Shown in pieces: positions 12,483-25,942 of a DNA stretch of 64,000 nt (its first letter is position 1; every line of letters begins with the position of its first letter). This stretch comes from Citrus sinensis (taxonomy: Eukaryota; Streptophyta; Magnoliopsida; Sapindales; Rutaceae), in assembly GCF_022201045.2 (NCBI RefSeq), contig NC_068558.1:1798001-1862000 (forward strand), given 5' to 3'. The position numbers and the translations under genes are program-made. The notes under the pieces are model-generated. The model had not been told where the DNA came from. It saw only the letters and a list, made by a program, of their open reading frames with translations, and searched no databases.

Positions 12483-13569
12483 ATGCCAGAACTGCAGATT
12501 TCCGTTCGGCTACCTGTGTTGGATTTATCCCAACCGGTGTCTCCCTCCTTTCTATCTTCCCTTTCTGAAGCCTGTCAAGAATGGGGCTTTTTTTATGTAA
12601 CTAACCATGGTATCTCCCAGGATATGTTTAAGAAAGTCTGTTCATTCTCCAAACGTATGTTTAGCAGTCCCACAGATACCAAGCTCAAGCTTGGACCATC
12701 ATCATGCATCAAAACCTACACCCCTCATTTTATAGCTTCCCCTTATTTTGAAAGCCTGCGGGTTTCTGGTCCAGATTACTTTGCTGCCGCAAAGGCTTCT
12801 GCATGTGTGCTTTTTGGCCAACAGAGTTCTGACTTCAGGTAACATTTTCTTTAACATCCCACTGTCTTGGCACTACAGTTTTGTTAATCATTTATCTGCA
12901 TTAGGTTAATGTTATCTTGCTTTTCAATTTCGTAGTGAGTTATTGCAAGAGTATGGGATCAAGATGGTGGAGTTATCTCAGAGAATCTCAAAGATTATAT
13001 TAATGAGTTTGGGAGGTGATTATGAAAGGAAATTTTATGAATCTGAATTTGGTAAGTGTCAAGGGTATTTGAGGATCATAAATTATACACCACCAGAGAC
13101 TGTCAAAGAAGATAAAGAGCTTGAAGGGCTTGGAATGCACACTGATATGAGTTGTCTAACGCTAGTCTATCAGGATGAGATTGGTGGACTCCAGATGAGA
13201 TCCAAGGAGGGGGAGTGGATTGACATATTCCCATGTGAGAATTCACTAGTAGTTAATGTTGGAGATCTTATGCAAGCTTGGAGCAATGGGAGGTTAAGGT
13301 CATCTGAGCATCGGGTTGTTTTGAAACGATTCATAAACCGTCTCTCACTGGCTTTCTTTTGGGGTTTTGAGGATGAGAAGGTGATTCGAGCACCGGATGA
13401 AGTTGTGGGAGAAGGATGCTCAAGGATTTACAAGCCCTTCGTTTGCTTGGACTATTTGAAGTTTAGAGAAAATAATGACGAAGGTAAATTCGAGAGAATT
13501 GCGCATACTGTCAACGATTTTGCAGGGATAAAACAGAAGGGAGGTATGGCATCAGTTCTGGAGTTTTAG
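12483..13569 (+). CDS. 2-oxoglutarate/Fe(II)-dependent dioxygenase (GA20ox-like)
   Basis: Two exons, 12483-12838 and 12936-13569, give 329 aa, typical for plant DOXC dioxygenases. The N-terminal DIOX_N domain shows LPVLDLSQP and EACQEWGFFYVTNHGI. The jelly-roll catalytic domain has the iron ligands His187 and Asp189 (GMHTDMS) and His244 (SEHRVV), and the 2-oxoglutarate-binding R-x-S at 254-256 (RLS). All catalytic residues are present, so it should be active. Family members oxidise hormones or specialised metabolites. The closest feel is to the uncharacterised gibberellin-20-oxidase-like group rather than a true GA 20-oxidase, so the substrate is unknown. The protein is probably cytosolic, with no signal peptide. 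Confidence 0.92.
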
Positions 13570-15370
13570 CTGGGTAAAAATGTACAATATCCAGTTAATT
13601 AAATTGTATCCAAATGTGAATGTGTATGTTCTGTATCGCCTGATCGGCTATCTGATGGTGACAAATCTTCTCTAAAGTCCGTACTCTGTTGGTGTAAGTG
13701 TGAGTTTGTTGTTATTATTGAATCCAACGACATTTTTGTTTTCTTGCCTTTACTTAATTGCTTTTGAGAAATGGGGCTTTGAAGACCCGACAGGCAATTC
13801 CAATAGTTACATTTTAATTTAACTCAAATGAGTAACAACAACTGGGTCAAAAGCATGATCTGTAAACTTAACAGTTAACAAGACCCAAATAGATAATGTC
13901 CTATTCCATTTCCGCGGCCAATTCAGTAGCATCTGCAGTATCAGGATTGAAGCAAATTCTTCATCAGTGCTTATTACGATCTAAAGGGGCTCGTGGTTTT
14001 CTCTTCGGTCATCTTTTTCTGTGGTCAATATAGTTATTTGAATTTAGCGGACGTATAAATAAGAATCCTTTTACTGTTTTTTGCATCTAATGCTAAATGA
14101 TTGTTTAATTTTTTTTATTTTGGTTTAATTAACTATTTAATCTTTACATTTTGAAAAATCTCAAAACTCCCTCGTTTTAAATATGTTATTACTCTCTGGT
14201 CCTTTCTTTTTATTCACTTTTATAATAATACAATTGCTACTATATTTTTTTACACTAATTAATTTACTCGTTGAGAAAATTAATTATTCATTATGAATTA
14301 ATCAATAAATATCAATATAAAGAACTAGTATTTTTCACGTCTTTACAACAATCTTGCTAATTATTACTTATAAATAAATTAATATTGGTGAACTTTAAAC
14401 AATGTTTAATACCCTTACAACAATCTTACTAATTAATTATTTACAAATAAATTAGTTTACAAAGTTAATTCTTAAAAAATAAAAAAAATATTACACTAAT
14501 TTTATTTTACTTTTAAGATAGATTTAATAAATTAACATTTTTTTTCTTTTTATTAATATTCCAAGAGTATTATTGTAAGGACATTATTGTAAAAGTAAAG
14601 AAAAAATAAGAGTATAATATAATTAATCATAATAAGACTTATTGACTTTAATATTAAAGAAGCTAGTGGGTTTTAGAACAATAGGACTGTTCCACCGCAA
14701 TACAAATTTTTCTCTCCTACTGGTTCGCAACAAATATTATTTCCGCCATTATTTACGACGAGATTACGAAAGGCCGCTGCAAATTCTAGAGCCGTCTTTC
14801 AAATGACAAGCTCAGATAGAACCCATTGTCATAAAAGAATCGGATAAAAAGTTTGCATGATAAGACATAATAAAAGCATTCAAAGTTTTCCAGGATCAAA
14901 ACTCTTCCTGGGTTGCACTATTAATTGCTGGCCAATGATTATTAACTTTTGAGGACACCTTTTGCTTGTTGCTGTCACTTTTCAACGAAGACATGTTGAT
15001 TGCCCATTGCCACTAGGAAAAAATCACTTTCTTGATATGGATTGGTAGGTTCATTCTTAAGAAACCCATTAATTGCAAATCTTCATACAGATTCGTTTAT
15101 GAAGGATTAATTCAAAGGGTCCCTCGGTGTGTTTCACATGATTACTCAAAGTTGATTGCGATCCCATCAAGGGTTTGGCGTAAGATACGTGCTTTTCATT
15201 CGAAGAAAGTTACATTATCATTTGTCAGAATAAAGCTTATTTCCCCGAACTATATTACTCTCTCGCACTCTTTTGAATTTGATTTTGCAAAATGCTCTCA
15301 ACTGCACTACACTTCTTTCTTGGGACAATATATATAGGGGATCAAACAATTTCTGAGTATAAACCAAGAT
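13570..15370. other. AT-rich intergenic DNA
   Basis: This holds the 3' UTR of the dioxygenase, about 700 bp of very AT-rich DNA (14090-14680) and the 3' flank of the convergently transcribed bHLH gene. An ORF at 15032-15337 has no recognisable domain. Nothing else is supported. Confidence 0.5.
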
Positions 15371-18332
15371 TCAACACTTCCAAGCAACTCTTTGTAGTGA
15401 TTGTTTGATTATCCCAGCTGATGCGACATTTGATCCTCTGTACTGAATAAAATAAAACATGCATGGTTAAGAATAATTATGTTAGTTATAAAGGAAAAGA
15501 TATTCTCAATATTTGCTTGCAATTTCACGTACGTACCTCACTTTTGATAGTAAGAGATAGAATGCCTCGATTGGTGGATGACTGAACCGAGTGGGAATAT
15601 AAATGAAGGTTGCTTATTGCATCCATAATCTCGAGCAACATTCCTTCCCTCCATGGACACTTGATCTCAATTTGAACATCCTTTTCATTTATGCTCACAT
15701 TTATATTATCTGCTGTCGCAAAACGTTCAAACTCTGGCTCCGACTCATAGATGTCACGAGATTTTCTCTTCTTTGCTCTACTAGTTTTGCTGTTGTCATA
15801 ATTAGCCTCTAACTTTGCTCTGCAAGACTCCAATTCTTTGACTTTTCTCTCAAGCTCTTGTACGTATTCTATTGTGTCATCTAGTATAGATACTTTGTCA
15901 AACTGCAAACGAGTTAAAAATTTTAACCAAGTGATGAATGTTTAGTGATCAATAATTGTAAGGAATTGAGTTTTAATTAGCTACCTTGCTGACTGAAGGT
16001 ACCATGGATTTGAGAATAACAAATCTTTCATTTAGCTTTCCCCTTTGCCTCCTCTCCGATTTTACATGGTTAGTAGCAGTTTCCTCAGCCTCTAGTCTCG
16101 AAACATCATCTTTAATGTGATTATCTTCCGACGACTCAAGCAATCTGTAATTAATTATCCGAGGAACTTCAAATAAGATCTTCTTCAATAACTTTTGTGA
16201 AACTCCGTCTCTTTGTTTCTTGCAACTCACCAATCCACCTTTCTTCCAACTGGCAAAGCTGGATTCTTGGCTGTGGTTTTGAAAATGCGGCCGCGAAACT
16301 AGCTGATGGGAGGTTTTTAGAAGGGAAGAAAGGACACTTTGATAGAGCAAATCATGGCCTTGGGGATCCAGTGAGGTTAGCTCTGTGGGATTACATTCTT
16401 CAACTTCTTGCAAACAATGGCCAATTTTTTTATCATCTTTTGAAGCAGAGACACATTTCGTAGCATCTACAAGTGTTTGGGAAATGCTGTCACTAGAATT
16501 CACGGAATGAACACAGTTACTGAACTCATCATCCATGACTTGCCAGCTTTGTACTTGAGAAGCCACCCCATTTATGCCTCCAACCATAAATGAATAATCT
16601 GCTGGTTGATTGTGCTTGATGCCACTAGAACCGTTGTTATCTGGAGAAGCCATTTCTAACACTTCATAACCCACAACTGGAACCATTGTAGTGTCAAGAT
16701 TCTGTGAACAAAGTGCAGCACAAGCGAGATCTTTGTCATCTCTCATGTTTCCAGCACCGCTACTGGAATTACCGGAAATCATTGGACATGGAATCTCCAT
16801 GAATGAAGTCTTAATGTGCTGAATAAAATCAGGTTCCTCCAACACCTTAAGAAAACAAGTCATGAAGTATCAATAACTTGAACTGGCACTGTAATGTGCA
16901 AAGCAAAAATCTGAGAGATTGTAATCAAACGGGGATCTGATAGAAAAGTTACCAGCTCAGTTACCCCCAACTCAACCACACCATGCAAATGTGGGAAGCA
17001 TACTACTGTCTGAAAAATAAATAAATAGATAAATAATAGAGAGGAATTATGACTGCTCTTATTTGTACCAAAACATATATTTTATATTAGATTTACTTGT
17101 ACCAAATCATATATTTTATATTAGATTTACTTTGTTTCCATTTCTCATTTGTGCAAGATTCTTGACTCTAGAAATGGAAACTCAATAAGATGCTAGTAAA
17201 TGCGTCATTGAAAAAGATATAGAGGGAAAGAGAAACTGCACCTGAATAGATGCACTCTGAGAGATGCAGTGCCGGTTTATGAAACAAAGACCAAACACAG
17301 AAAAAAAATATTTAGATTCTTCTTCCAATTTGAATTTCTTAGCCAATTGGTATCATTTTAGGCTGAAAATTTAGTTCTCAGTATCCTACCTTTGCCAGCA
17401 GAGAACGACTGAACACTTTGCTGTCTGCATACTGAGCATTGCACAACCATATAGGCTGATTATTTGCAAGTGCCCTTCCTGGCAACCTAAGAGCAACGTA
17501 AGCGAAAATTTAATACAACAGGGATTATTGTGTATGCAATTTCGAAGGGTTGAGTACAAAGATGTGTGGTCAAAATTACCCTTCACCGATGTTGAAGTTA
17601 AATGACATGCAAACCAAGTAATACCACTCGGTATCAGTAAGATCTTCAGGGGACAATGCCGCTGATGGTCTTTTGCTGGCAGCTTGTGGATGACTCTCAC
17701 CAGCCGAAAGAGATTCGTATAATTCTCTCAATTGCTCACTCCTTTGCAAACCCAATTGGTTGGAACTGAGCTCTACTGATTGAATTGTTTTCCTTGTCTT
17801 AATATCTCCATTGTAGTAGCCATCACCCCACTCCAAGACCCTAAAATATCATTCACAATCGAAAGAAGAGTAAAAAAGAAGTAAAAAAGTAAGATGAAAA
17901 CAAAAACAAAAACAAAAAATCAACTTTTGAGCTCTCTAGTCCAGCAGGCCAACATGTCCCTAAATCTGGAACTAGATTGTCCCCATTTGTCTACGTCAAT
18001 TTTGAATCTTAAGCAGACCCAATTGATAAAAAAGAACAAAAGCCAGAGCAGAAAATCATTTTCGCATATATTAAAACAAACTAACTTGAGTGTTTGTTCA
18101 TTTTATATCCGTGCTCGAAGGAAAAATGTATATATTTGAGAAGAAACAAAAGGGAAGCAGAACAGGGATAAGCCAGAACTGAAAGAAGAAGGAACTTTGA
18201 GTACCCAGGTTGTGTATCTGAAATGGTCCAGAAAATTGCATAGCTCCACTGAATGCTTCTCACAGCAAGAGCGAGCTGTTTCTTCAGGCTCTCTGGCACT
18301 CTCTTCTGATTTTGAATCTTAGTAGTATCCAT
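15371..18332 (-). CDS. bHLH transcription factor, subgroup IIIf (GL3/EGL3/MYC1-like)
   Basis: Eight exons read leftwards: 18332-18205, 17840-17580, 17486-17390, 17256-17242, 17009-16953, 16845-15985, 15902-15537 and 15442-15371. Every phase agrees, giving 618 aa (GL3 is 637, EGL3 596). The N-terminal MYB-interacting domain has NIQWSY-like [46 protein letters not shown] and [11 protein letters not shown]. The acidic middle is variable. The bHLH starts near residue 445 and is followed by [18 protein letters not shown]. An ACT-like dimerisation domain (about 545-618) ends LQRVAWKC, matching the GL3/EGL3 tail. Such proteins pair with R2R3-MYB and WD40 TTG1 partners to control trichome, root-hair, seed-coat or anthocyanin programmes in the nucleus. 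The basic region has unusual substitutions (Gln453, Gly455). Confidence 0.93.
17242..17256 (-). other. 15-nt microexon of the bHLH gene
   Basis: Five codons (Ser-Ala-Ser-Ile-Gln) are flanked on the minus strand by an AG at 17258-17257 and a GT at 17241-17240. Without this exon the protein would lack the SASIQ segment that sits between SRSLLAK and TVVCFP in GL3/EGL3 relatives. With it the two neighbouring exons join in phase. ORF scanning alone would miss it. Confidence 0.85.
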
Positions 18333-21300
18333 TTGATGAAATGCAAAAAGAAAGCTTAATCTAAAAAGCAAGGTACTGAAAAACCAATCACACACTAACA
18401 AATCTTGCTCAATTCTTGATTCCTCATTTTCAACAGACTAAAACATCTAACCTTTATGGGCGTTTGGCAAAACTGTTCTGTTTCGAAAATAAAAAGCAAA
18501 AGCAGCCCGGACTCAGACTCAGACTCTACAGAAGTAGCTGAACCTCGAGGGTTCGTAACTCAAAGATGGCCGGGAGTTTTTGGGTAGCCGTGTAAAGCTG
18601 GTGTCATTAATCTTTATCAGACAGATGTACAGGACGTGAGTTAAAAGGTCCATTACTGTAATGGAATGGACCAGTAGCAATTAATTCCTTGTTGTAATTT
18701 ATACATTCTCAGGTCACTCACTTTGATGAACGAAAAATAATAATAATAATGGTAATAGTATCTTAGCATCAATCTCAAAAAATGGCACTAAATAACCCAA
18801 TAAAAGAGTAGGAAGCAAAGCACGCACACAAGAAGATAACTTATTGGTTCTTTTTAGTTGAAGAGGGTAATAAAGATCTGAACTTTACTGACCCAGCAAA
18901 CAGAAACACTTGGTCCTACAAGCTGATCACACAAACACAGCCACTATCTCCAGTCTAAAGACTAAAGTAGTTGCAATAATTTTTCACTCACAGAACCAAA
19001 CCATCAAACCAGTAGCTCAATCAACAAAAAAAGGAAAAATGAAAGACAAGTACAATTGAAAACAATGAAGTTCGTTTCAAGTGAAATATGATTTCATGTA
19101 TATGCTCTGCAAGTGCTTTGCTTCGATTTGTGTTCATGGCTTTTGGAGATATCAAGATACATAAAGCATGCATATATATGAATTGAAGAGTTGCGTGAGA
19201 AAGGCTAATAGCCTAATAGGAAATGAAAGATAGGACAAAGAAAGAAGATAGAAACGTGGAACTGGTGCAAAAATTACAATAAACAGTGGGTCACATGAAC
19301 ATTTACGCAGTGTCAAATCGAAGGAGGGATTTGGTGAGAAATAATAACGAATAAAAAAACCAAGTCATTTATTCCAATGAATACTGCTTCTTCAAGTCTC
19401 TCTTGTTTCTGCTTGAGGATTCTCTAATTACGCTGAAAATAGAATTCTCCAGTTTATTATTCCTGTAAATTCTGATTAAAAGTTTGAGTTAAATGGATAG
19501 TTTATTGAATAATTTTTTTTATTTTTACCATATTATATACTTAATATGGTGGTAAAAGTGTCAGTTGATATTGATGATGAATGTTAAAAGCACTTTTTAA
19601 TAGAATATTAAAAGCCTTTATTTTAGAAAAAGTGTCAAAATATTAGCAAGCCAACAAAGCAGAGGGACGGACCCTGAAACAATGCAATTCCTTTCACAAC
19701 CCAAAAATAACTTAAAAAGCCAGACTTTCATGATAGAATTCAGTAAATTACTGTCGCTAGCTCTTCTAATTAAGAGAATTGCTATTACATGAAACATTAA
19801 TTCATTGGAGAATTTGCAGAATGCTTACATATGTGTGTGTGTTTTTATGCGTGTGAAAATGGAAATAAAAATAAATGGGAATGGTGCTGGCAAGAAGCCC
19901 ATCGTGTTCCCGCACCCCCACTCTATTGGAATTAATTTGGAAACAGAAATAGACATAACCATAGCCATAAGCCATAGCCTTTTCAGAAGCTATAGCTATA
20001 CTCACTATGAAATTAAATGGAGCTTTTGCGAAGCCGAAAAGCATCCACATGTGGAAGTAGAGCAAAGGCAATATTTTGTTGAGAGAAATCAAGCGTGCCT
20101 TTTTTCATCCAAGACATCTCATTTTAATAAACCATTAGGGTTTGGGCAACTGACTAGAGTTATTCTTTCGTAAATGTAAAAAAAATGGTTTGAGCGCCCA
20201 CATATGTATTGTAAGGGTTTAATTTAAATTTTATTCCTCAAACCTTAAGTGATGGTAGTCTTTTTCCTAAGAGTAGAGTTTACGTCCTTTGAATATTTGA
20301 GAGGGTTAAAATTTAGGCAGTGCCACATATAAGATTTAATGTAAACTGATCTCAATAATTGTATGATTGTAAATATTATGAGCAATAATTTCCTAAAAAA
20401 AAAAGACATCTCATTTTAATAAAATAAGAAATATTATTAACAAATAAAAATATATATAAATTTTAATGTCCTTACTGCTTAAGTTTCAATTTAAATTTTC
20501 TTAGTTAAAAGCTTATAAGACCCATGCATGCTACTACTTCAGAGGCTAACTAATAGCTAACGACTAATAAAAAGAAAAAAAAGCTAAGTATCATCAATTC
20601 ACCATAAAAAAAATTTACTACTTAATCTCTCAATATATATACATACCTCTTAACATTTCTAAACTCGAGCCTTTAACCTTATTGAAATTTTTAAGTTCAT
20701 GTTTTACCAAACTTCTTTTTTTTAGGATTAAGGTCCCTTTCATTGGTGTTTTTAAATTAAATGGCCTTTTAATATACCTTTCAGTGCCATTTCTATGCAC
20801 CAAAAATTATAGATTCTCCCCTAAATATATGTAAAAATACTTAAAACCAAATTTAATAAATTATGACACTCATACCTGTCAAATTTCAGATTTCCTGTGG
20901 TTTTGATGGTGCAGTGTTCTTTGTTGGTGGCTATGGCTCCGGTGATGACTACTTCTGGTCGTTGTAATGCAGCCACGGCTCATGTTTTTTTTTTTTTTTT
21001 TTTTGCTAATTTCATGAGTAATGTTTTGGTATGTCTAGTAAATCCTAGAACTAGAAGAAATTGGACAAGATGGTTGGTATTTCGTACCTTTCTAAAAAAG
21101 CAGAGATAATCTCCTAGCAATAGCATTCAGGATGAAAACGAACTCTTTGGCTCGTTCTACTTTAGTAGAAATTGAAATTATGTGTATGTACGAAGAGTCA
21201 AAGAAAATAAAAAAGAAATTGATGATATAATACCATATAATAATATCCAATTGAAATGGAAATGAAATAAAATTTAAATTAAATTAACGAGATCGAGTCA

Positions 21301-23056
21301 ACATTACTTATTCACAATCGGTGATGAAAGAAAATATTATCAAAATATCATCATTTTCACTACGAAGTTTTTATGTAGAGATGTAGAGATAATTTCATGG
21401 CTTGACCCGTCGGATTACACTTATATGTCCAAATCATTACAGTTCGATGTAATTAATGACACATTACTAAATCATGTAGAATTTACAAATAGTTGCGCAA
21501 GTTAAAAGTGTAAGACAACCTAATTAAGACTTCATTTGATACAAATTTTCAAATTAAACTTATTTAAGTAGAATTTTATTGGTAAAGTTTTTATTTAACA
21601 AAAATTTTATTAAAAATTATAAAATTATTTTAATAGATAAGTTTTTTAAAATGAAGTTATAAAATGCTTAAAGGCTCTACTAAAAAAAATAATTTTTCAA
21701 AATAATTTTTTAAAGGAATTAAATAAGATTAAAAATTAAGTATTTAAATATTTAATATTTAAAAGAATTTTAACCTCTGATCCCAATTCCCAAAAATAAA
21801 AAATGTGAGCTCTTATTGACAAAGACAAAATGACTTATTTAACCTTAAAAAATTCTACTGAAAAAACATTTGAACAACAATAAAAAAATAAAAAAAAAAA
21901 CTTATATGATTAAATAGATATTTATAGCCATTAAATAAATCATTAATCATACCAATAAGGCATAAACACTGACGATATTTCAACTCAATACTGATACCAA
22001 CCTGACAGAAACGGCAACTTACGAGTGCCGTTTGACTTGTTCTTGTTTTTTTAAGAAAAATAAATTGGAAGTTTGAAACAAAATTAAAAACAAAAAAAAA
22101 AATTCCAAATTGCAAAATCCTCGGCAGAACCCAACTTCTATCTACGTGGGCCATCGACTTGGAGCTTAGAGTCAGACTGGACGTTATAAAACGTTCTCAA
22201 ACAACAAACTTAATTCGAAAATTTATGATATGTTTTGAATTAAACTTTATTTTATTTCGTATCTTAAAATTTGTTTGGTATTGATATTTGGTAATTATAG
22301 TTTAAAATGTATAGTATTAAAGTGTTTAGACTAGTTACTGTAATTTAAAAATTATATTGATATAATTTTTTACTTGTATAATAAAAAATTTAATATATCT
22401 TTAATAATTTTATCAAAATTATATTTACTACATATTATTAATTTTTATTTTATAATTATGATTTTTTTTTCCTCACAGCAGCCGTCTCTTAAAGATACAA
22501 CACATCAATTCCAAACATAACCTTACTCTTACGGATCCTCAAAGTTTTAACATCATTTATAAAAGATGAAAAAATCTTTCATTTTTTGTTACCCTACTAA
22601 CAGATTCGTCTGGTGACCCATTAATTAGAGCTTTTTTTTTTTAATAAAAAAATTTGAATTATCGGTCATTGGATCTTTTTGCTCGCAATCTAACGGCTAA
22701 TCCGCTACAAGACAAACAGTGGGGTTACTTTACCACCTAGGCAAAGTAGCTGGACCCATTTCTAAAGACGATGGTGGATGACACCTGTCAATTGGACCTT
22801 ACCCAGCGTGATTGGAGCTTACGACACGTGTGAGTTATTGAATAAGGAAAATGTTATTTTGACCCGAAAAAAAATTGTATTACAAAATTGTGATTAAAAA
22901 AAAAAAAAGGAAAGATTAAAATGTCTTGATAAAAAATAAATTGATTAATGACTACCTGATATTTTAGCCTCTTTATGTTTTTTTGTCAAAATTTTATAAC
23001 TAAACATCTGACTAAAGAGTCAATATTGATAAAAATATAGAATTAAGTCATGAGTT

Positions 23057-23079
23057 CACACACACACACACACACACAA
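23057..23079. repeat. (CA)n microsatellite
   Basis: A run of about eleven CA dinucleotides in non-coding DNA. Confidence 0.9.
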
Positions 23080-24834
23080 AATTATAAGACGCCGAAGAAG
23101 ATACACGTATAATTGAAGGTCTGAGGTTACATCCATGGAAATCAATTGGGCGCTTCATTCTCTCCAACCTGAACCTTCACCCATGCATGTAGCTACTAGC
23201 CACGCCCACGTAGCACGTGGATGTGGTTCTTGTTTGATCACACATTTAAACAAACCCCATTCACTAATAAACAAGTAGAATTCTTTTTTTCCAAAAAAAA
23301 AAAATTATATAGAATAAATAAATTTGGGGCTGATTGCGGCGAGTTGTTAATTTTAATTAATTGCTGACCTAGCTACCTGTCAAACAGTTTATTGATGGGG
23401 GCTTCTATTGACTTTATCGGTATGGGTGGCGGAGAAATAACCTTTCCTAATTTGAACTCTTTGAATTTTTTAAGATCTTATATCATTTATCTTTGAGTGA
23501 TAATATATGTGCATAATTTAATTTTTTTACTTTATTTATTTATTAACTACCAATCACTCATATATATTTTTACTCAGGAAGAAATCAGATCAGAAGAGAA
23601 TCTTAATCCGTGCGTGATAAAATTTTATAATTAAGAATCTCTAATAAATTGAGTGTCAGATCTGTAATAAATTTTAAAAGGTCCGGTTATATTGAAATTC
23701 CTATAAAATAAAATACGTCTTCATAACTACACAATTAAAATTATAATGTATTTTTTACTATTTATCATTTTAGTTATGTAGCTATAATTTACCCTCTATC
23801 TCATAACTACTCCCAAAGTAGTCATTCCCTTTTAACAATATAAGTTGTTAATTGGTTTGCTCGTGAACTTCTTTGTTTGCGGTTTCAATGGCGAAGTTAT
23901 TCTGATTTTTTTCACTCTTCTAGCATTAATTTGCTGCTCCATAATGATCCACTAATAATAATGCTATGTCGAATTTAATATGATGGTGGGATCAATCTTT
24001 GTTTGGTGCTTTTATATCTTTTAGAAACACGATATGGTCATATGATTATATTGCGATAAAATTAATTAGTCATATGACTATAGCATGATCAGAAGCATTC
24101 ATCTTGTATCTTGTCATACACACGAGATTCAAAGTTTGAAATCAAAAACAAATTTCTAGTGATTATATTTACTCATACTAATTAGCATCGACTAAAGAAA
24201 CCTATTAATCTTCTATAAAAGATTTATAAAACCAAACAACTCCTCATCCTCAAGTCCCAAAACGGTAGACATATTGAATGATGGTAAACTTAACCCCTCC
24301 CGGCCTCCCCCCCCCCCCACCACCCAAGAGAAAAAAAAAAAGGCATGTGTCATCCACATCCTTCTTTCTCTACATTACATATATTGATTTGTTGAGACAA
24401 CAAGCTAAGAAATGAAAATTCCTCAATTCGTATTGTTAATTGAATATTAAATCCTATTAAACTAGTTCAATTGATAAAATCTACCATATAGAATCAAGAG
24501 ATGTAGACTCTAGCGTTCCAATTCAATTTATGTAGCTGAAGGGAGTATTAAGATACCATTAGTCCATAACTTCGGAAAAAAAATATATTAAACCCTATTC
24601 TTATCATATTTGTGATAAACAACGAAACCCTAGCCATAGCTAGGAACTTGTGGTCCTTCGGTTGAAGAAAGAAACAATAATTTTTTACCATTAATTAAAT
24701 AAAAAATAATTTAGTTCATTATTCGTGGTGTGAGTTCAAAATACAAACACAATTAGTCAATCATTGATTTCTTGCCAAGAAAAGCATCGAACATAGGAAG
24801 TTAGGTACCCACCAGGGCCACCACCATACAAGTG

Positions 24835-24867
24835 CCCCCCCCCCCCCCCCCCCCCCCCAAAAAAAAA
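24835..24867. repeat. C24-A9 homopolymer tract
   Basis: Twenty-four consecutive C directly followed by nine A, in intergenic DNA. A shorter C12 tract is at 24307-24318. Similar junctions recur at 47985-48012 and 53098-53126. Confidence 0.85.
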
Positions 24868-25258
24868 GAATCTAAAAGATCTGCGAGAATATATGATATA
24901 AGGATAACAAAAATTATTTCTAGTTTTGGACCAAATGCAGTAAATGCTAATTAATAACTCATTCTGTCTTTTTTTTTTTTTTCTCATTTTCACTGATAAA
25001 TCTCGAGAAATTTACATTTCTAATTACTTTTATAAAATTGTTAGCAAATTCAGTCACGTAACAAAATTTCTTATTATAATAGCTAATAGTTACACACACT
25101 CATGGACAATGGAGTGTATGTAATAAATTTCTCATTATAATATTTGGGAAATTTACACCAATAACCATAAATTTTTTTGTTTTTTTCATCTTAACCCCTC
25201 AAACAAATTTCTATCAACATTAGCCATAAAAGAACCGTTGAGACCAAATTACCCCTCT

Positions 25259-25637
25259 CTCTCATCTCCCTTTCCTCTTCCTCTTGCCTTCTTCTCTCCA
25301 GTTCTCTACTAATTTCAGCATCCACCTCTTTTTTCTTCTTCTCTCTCCTATAATCCTCGTAATCGTTCGGTCTAGCGGGGTCGTGCTCCTTGATTACGGT
25401 CGAAGTGACGTCAACCAATGCCGGTTGCGGCAGCGCTACCACGTCGTCGGGGGAAGGTGCGATTGCAGGTGAGGAATGGGGTCTAGTCGGGAGAGAATTT
25501 TGGGTGGTTTTGGGTTTGGATTGGGGCTTGAGAATGGTTTGTGGTGGCGCGAAAATTGACTAGATAGTGGTGGTCGTGTTGGTGGGTTTGTCCTCATCGG
25601 AGGGTGGAGGTAGGTCTCCATACAGCCCGCCTAGCAT
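25259..25637 (-). pseudogene. Captured N-terminus of a DRT111/SPF45-like splicing factor
   Basis: Reading the minus strand from the ATG at 25637-25635 gives MLGGLYGDLPPPSDEDKP, then an in-frame TAG, then FAPPQTILKP. Further on come QPALVDVTSTVIKEHDPARP and NDYEDYRREKKKKEVDAEIS, with a charged helix RRRQEEEEREMRERG. This order matches the N-terminal region of plant DRT111 (the SPF45 homologue, a splicing factor with G-patch and RRM domains). The G-patch and RRM are absent. The early stop and a deletion after it show that the copy is broken. The homology stops where the terminal repeat starts, as expected for transduplication. Confidence 0.85.
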
Positions 25638-25848
25638 TTCGCAACGTGGCTTTTAATGGAAAATCCCGGGGAATTTGAATTCCGAAATTGGATTTTGGAG
25701 AATTAAAAAGCTGATTTTGTTTTGTTGTTTGGGTTGTCGGATGAGATTCGATCTGAGGTAGAAGAAAATATTACATACGAATAAGAAGAGACGAACAAAG
25801 ACGAAAGGACTGGCGAAAACAAATAAATACTGAGGTAGAAGAAGGCAA

Positions 25849-25942
25849 CCTGTCGCACCAAGCATGGTGCGACAGGTGCCTGTCGCACCAAAGCATGGTG
25901 CGACAGGTGCCTGTCGCACCAAGACTTGGGCCTGTCGCACCA
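25849..25942. repeat. Palindromic GTGCGACA module
   Basis: CCTGTCGCACCA and TGGTGCGACAGG alternate, giving two to three adjacent hairpins with 12-bp arms. Related modules occur inside the next element at 26583-26655 and 27668-27725. Fortuitous translation yields repeated VRQAPVAPC-type peptides that should not be taken as a gene. Confidence 0.85.

Larger units (their letters stand above)
18333..25145. other. Long intergenic region with no supported gene
   Basis: The first 300 bp are leader and promoter of the bHLH gene. The remaining 6.5 kb is AT-rich and gene-poor. A small hairpin around 19522-19558 (TTTTACCATATTA facing AATATGGTGGTAAAA) and a G-box-like GACACGTGTG near 22821 were noted. 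ORFs at 19802-20173 occur on both strands and are not protein-like. AT-rich segments at 21520-21760 and 22190-22570 may be degraded MITEs, but boundaries were not resolved. Confidence 0.45.

Noticed and set aside
16197-16463. Plus-strand ORF of 88 codons
   Set aside because: Antisense shadow of the large bHLH exon.
19802-20173. Overlapping ORFs on both strands
   Set aside because: Low-complexity composition, mutual overlap and no domain or splice context.
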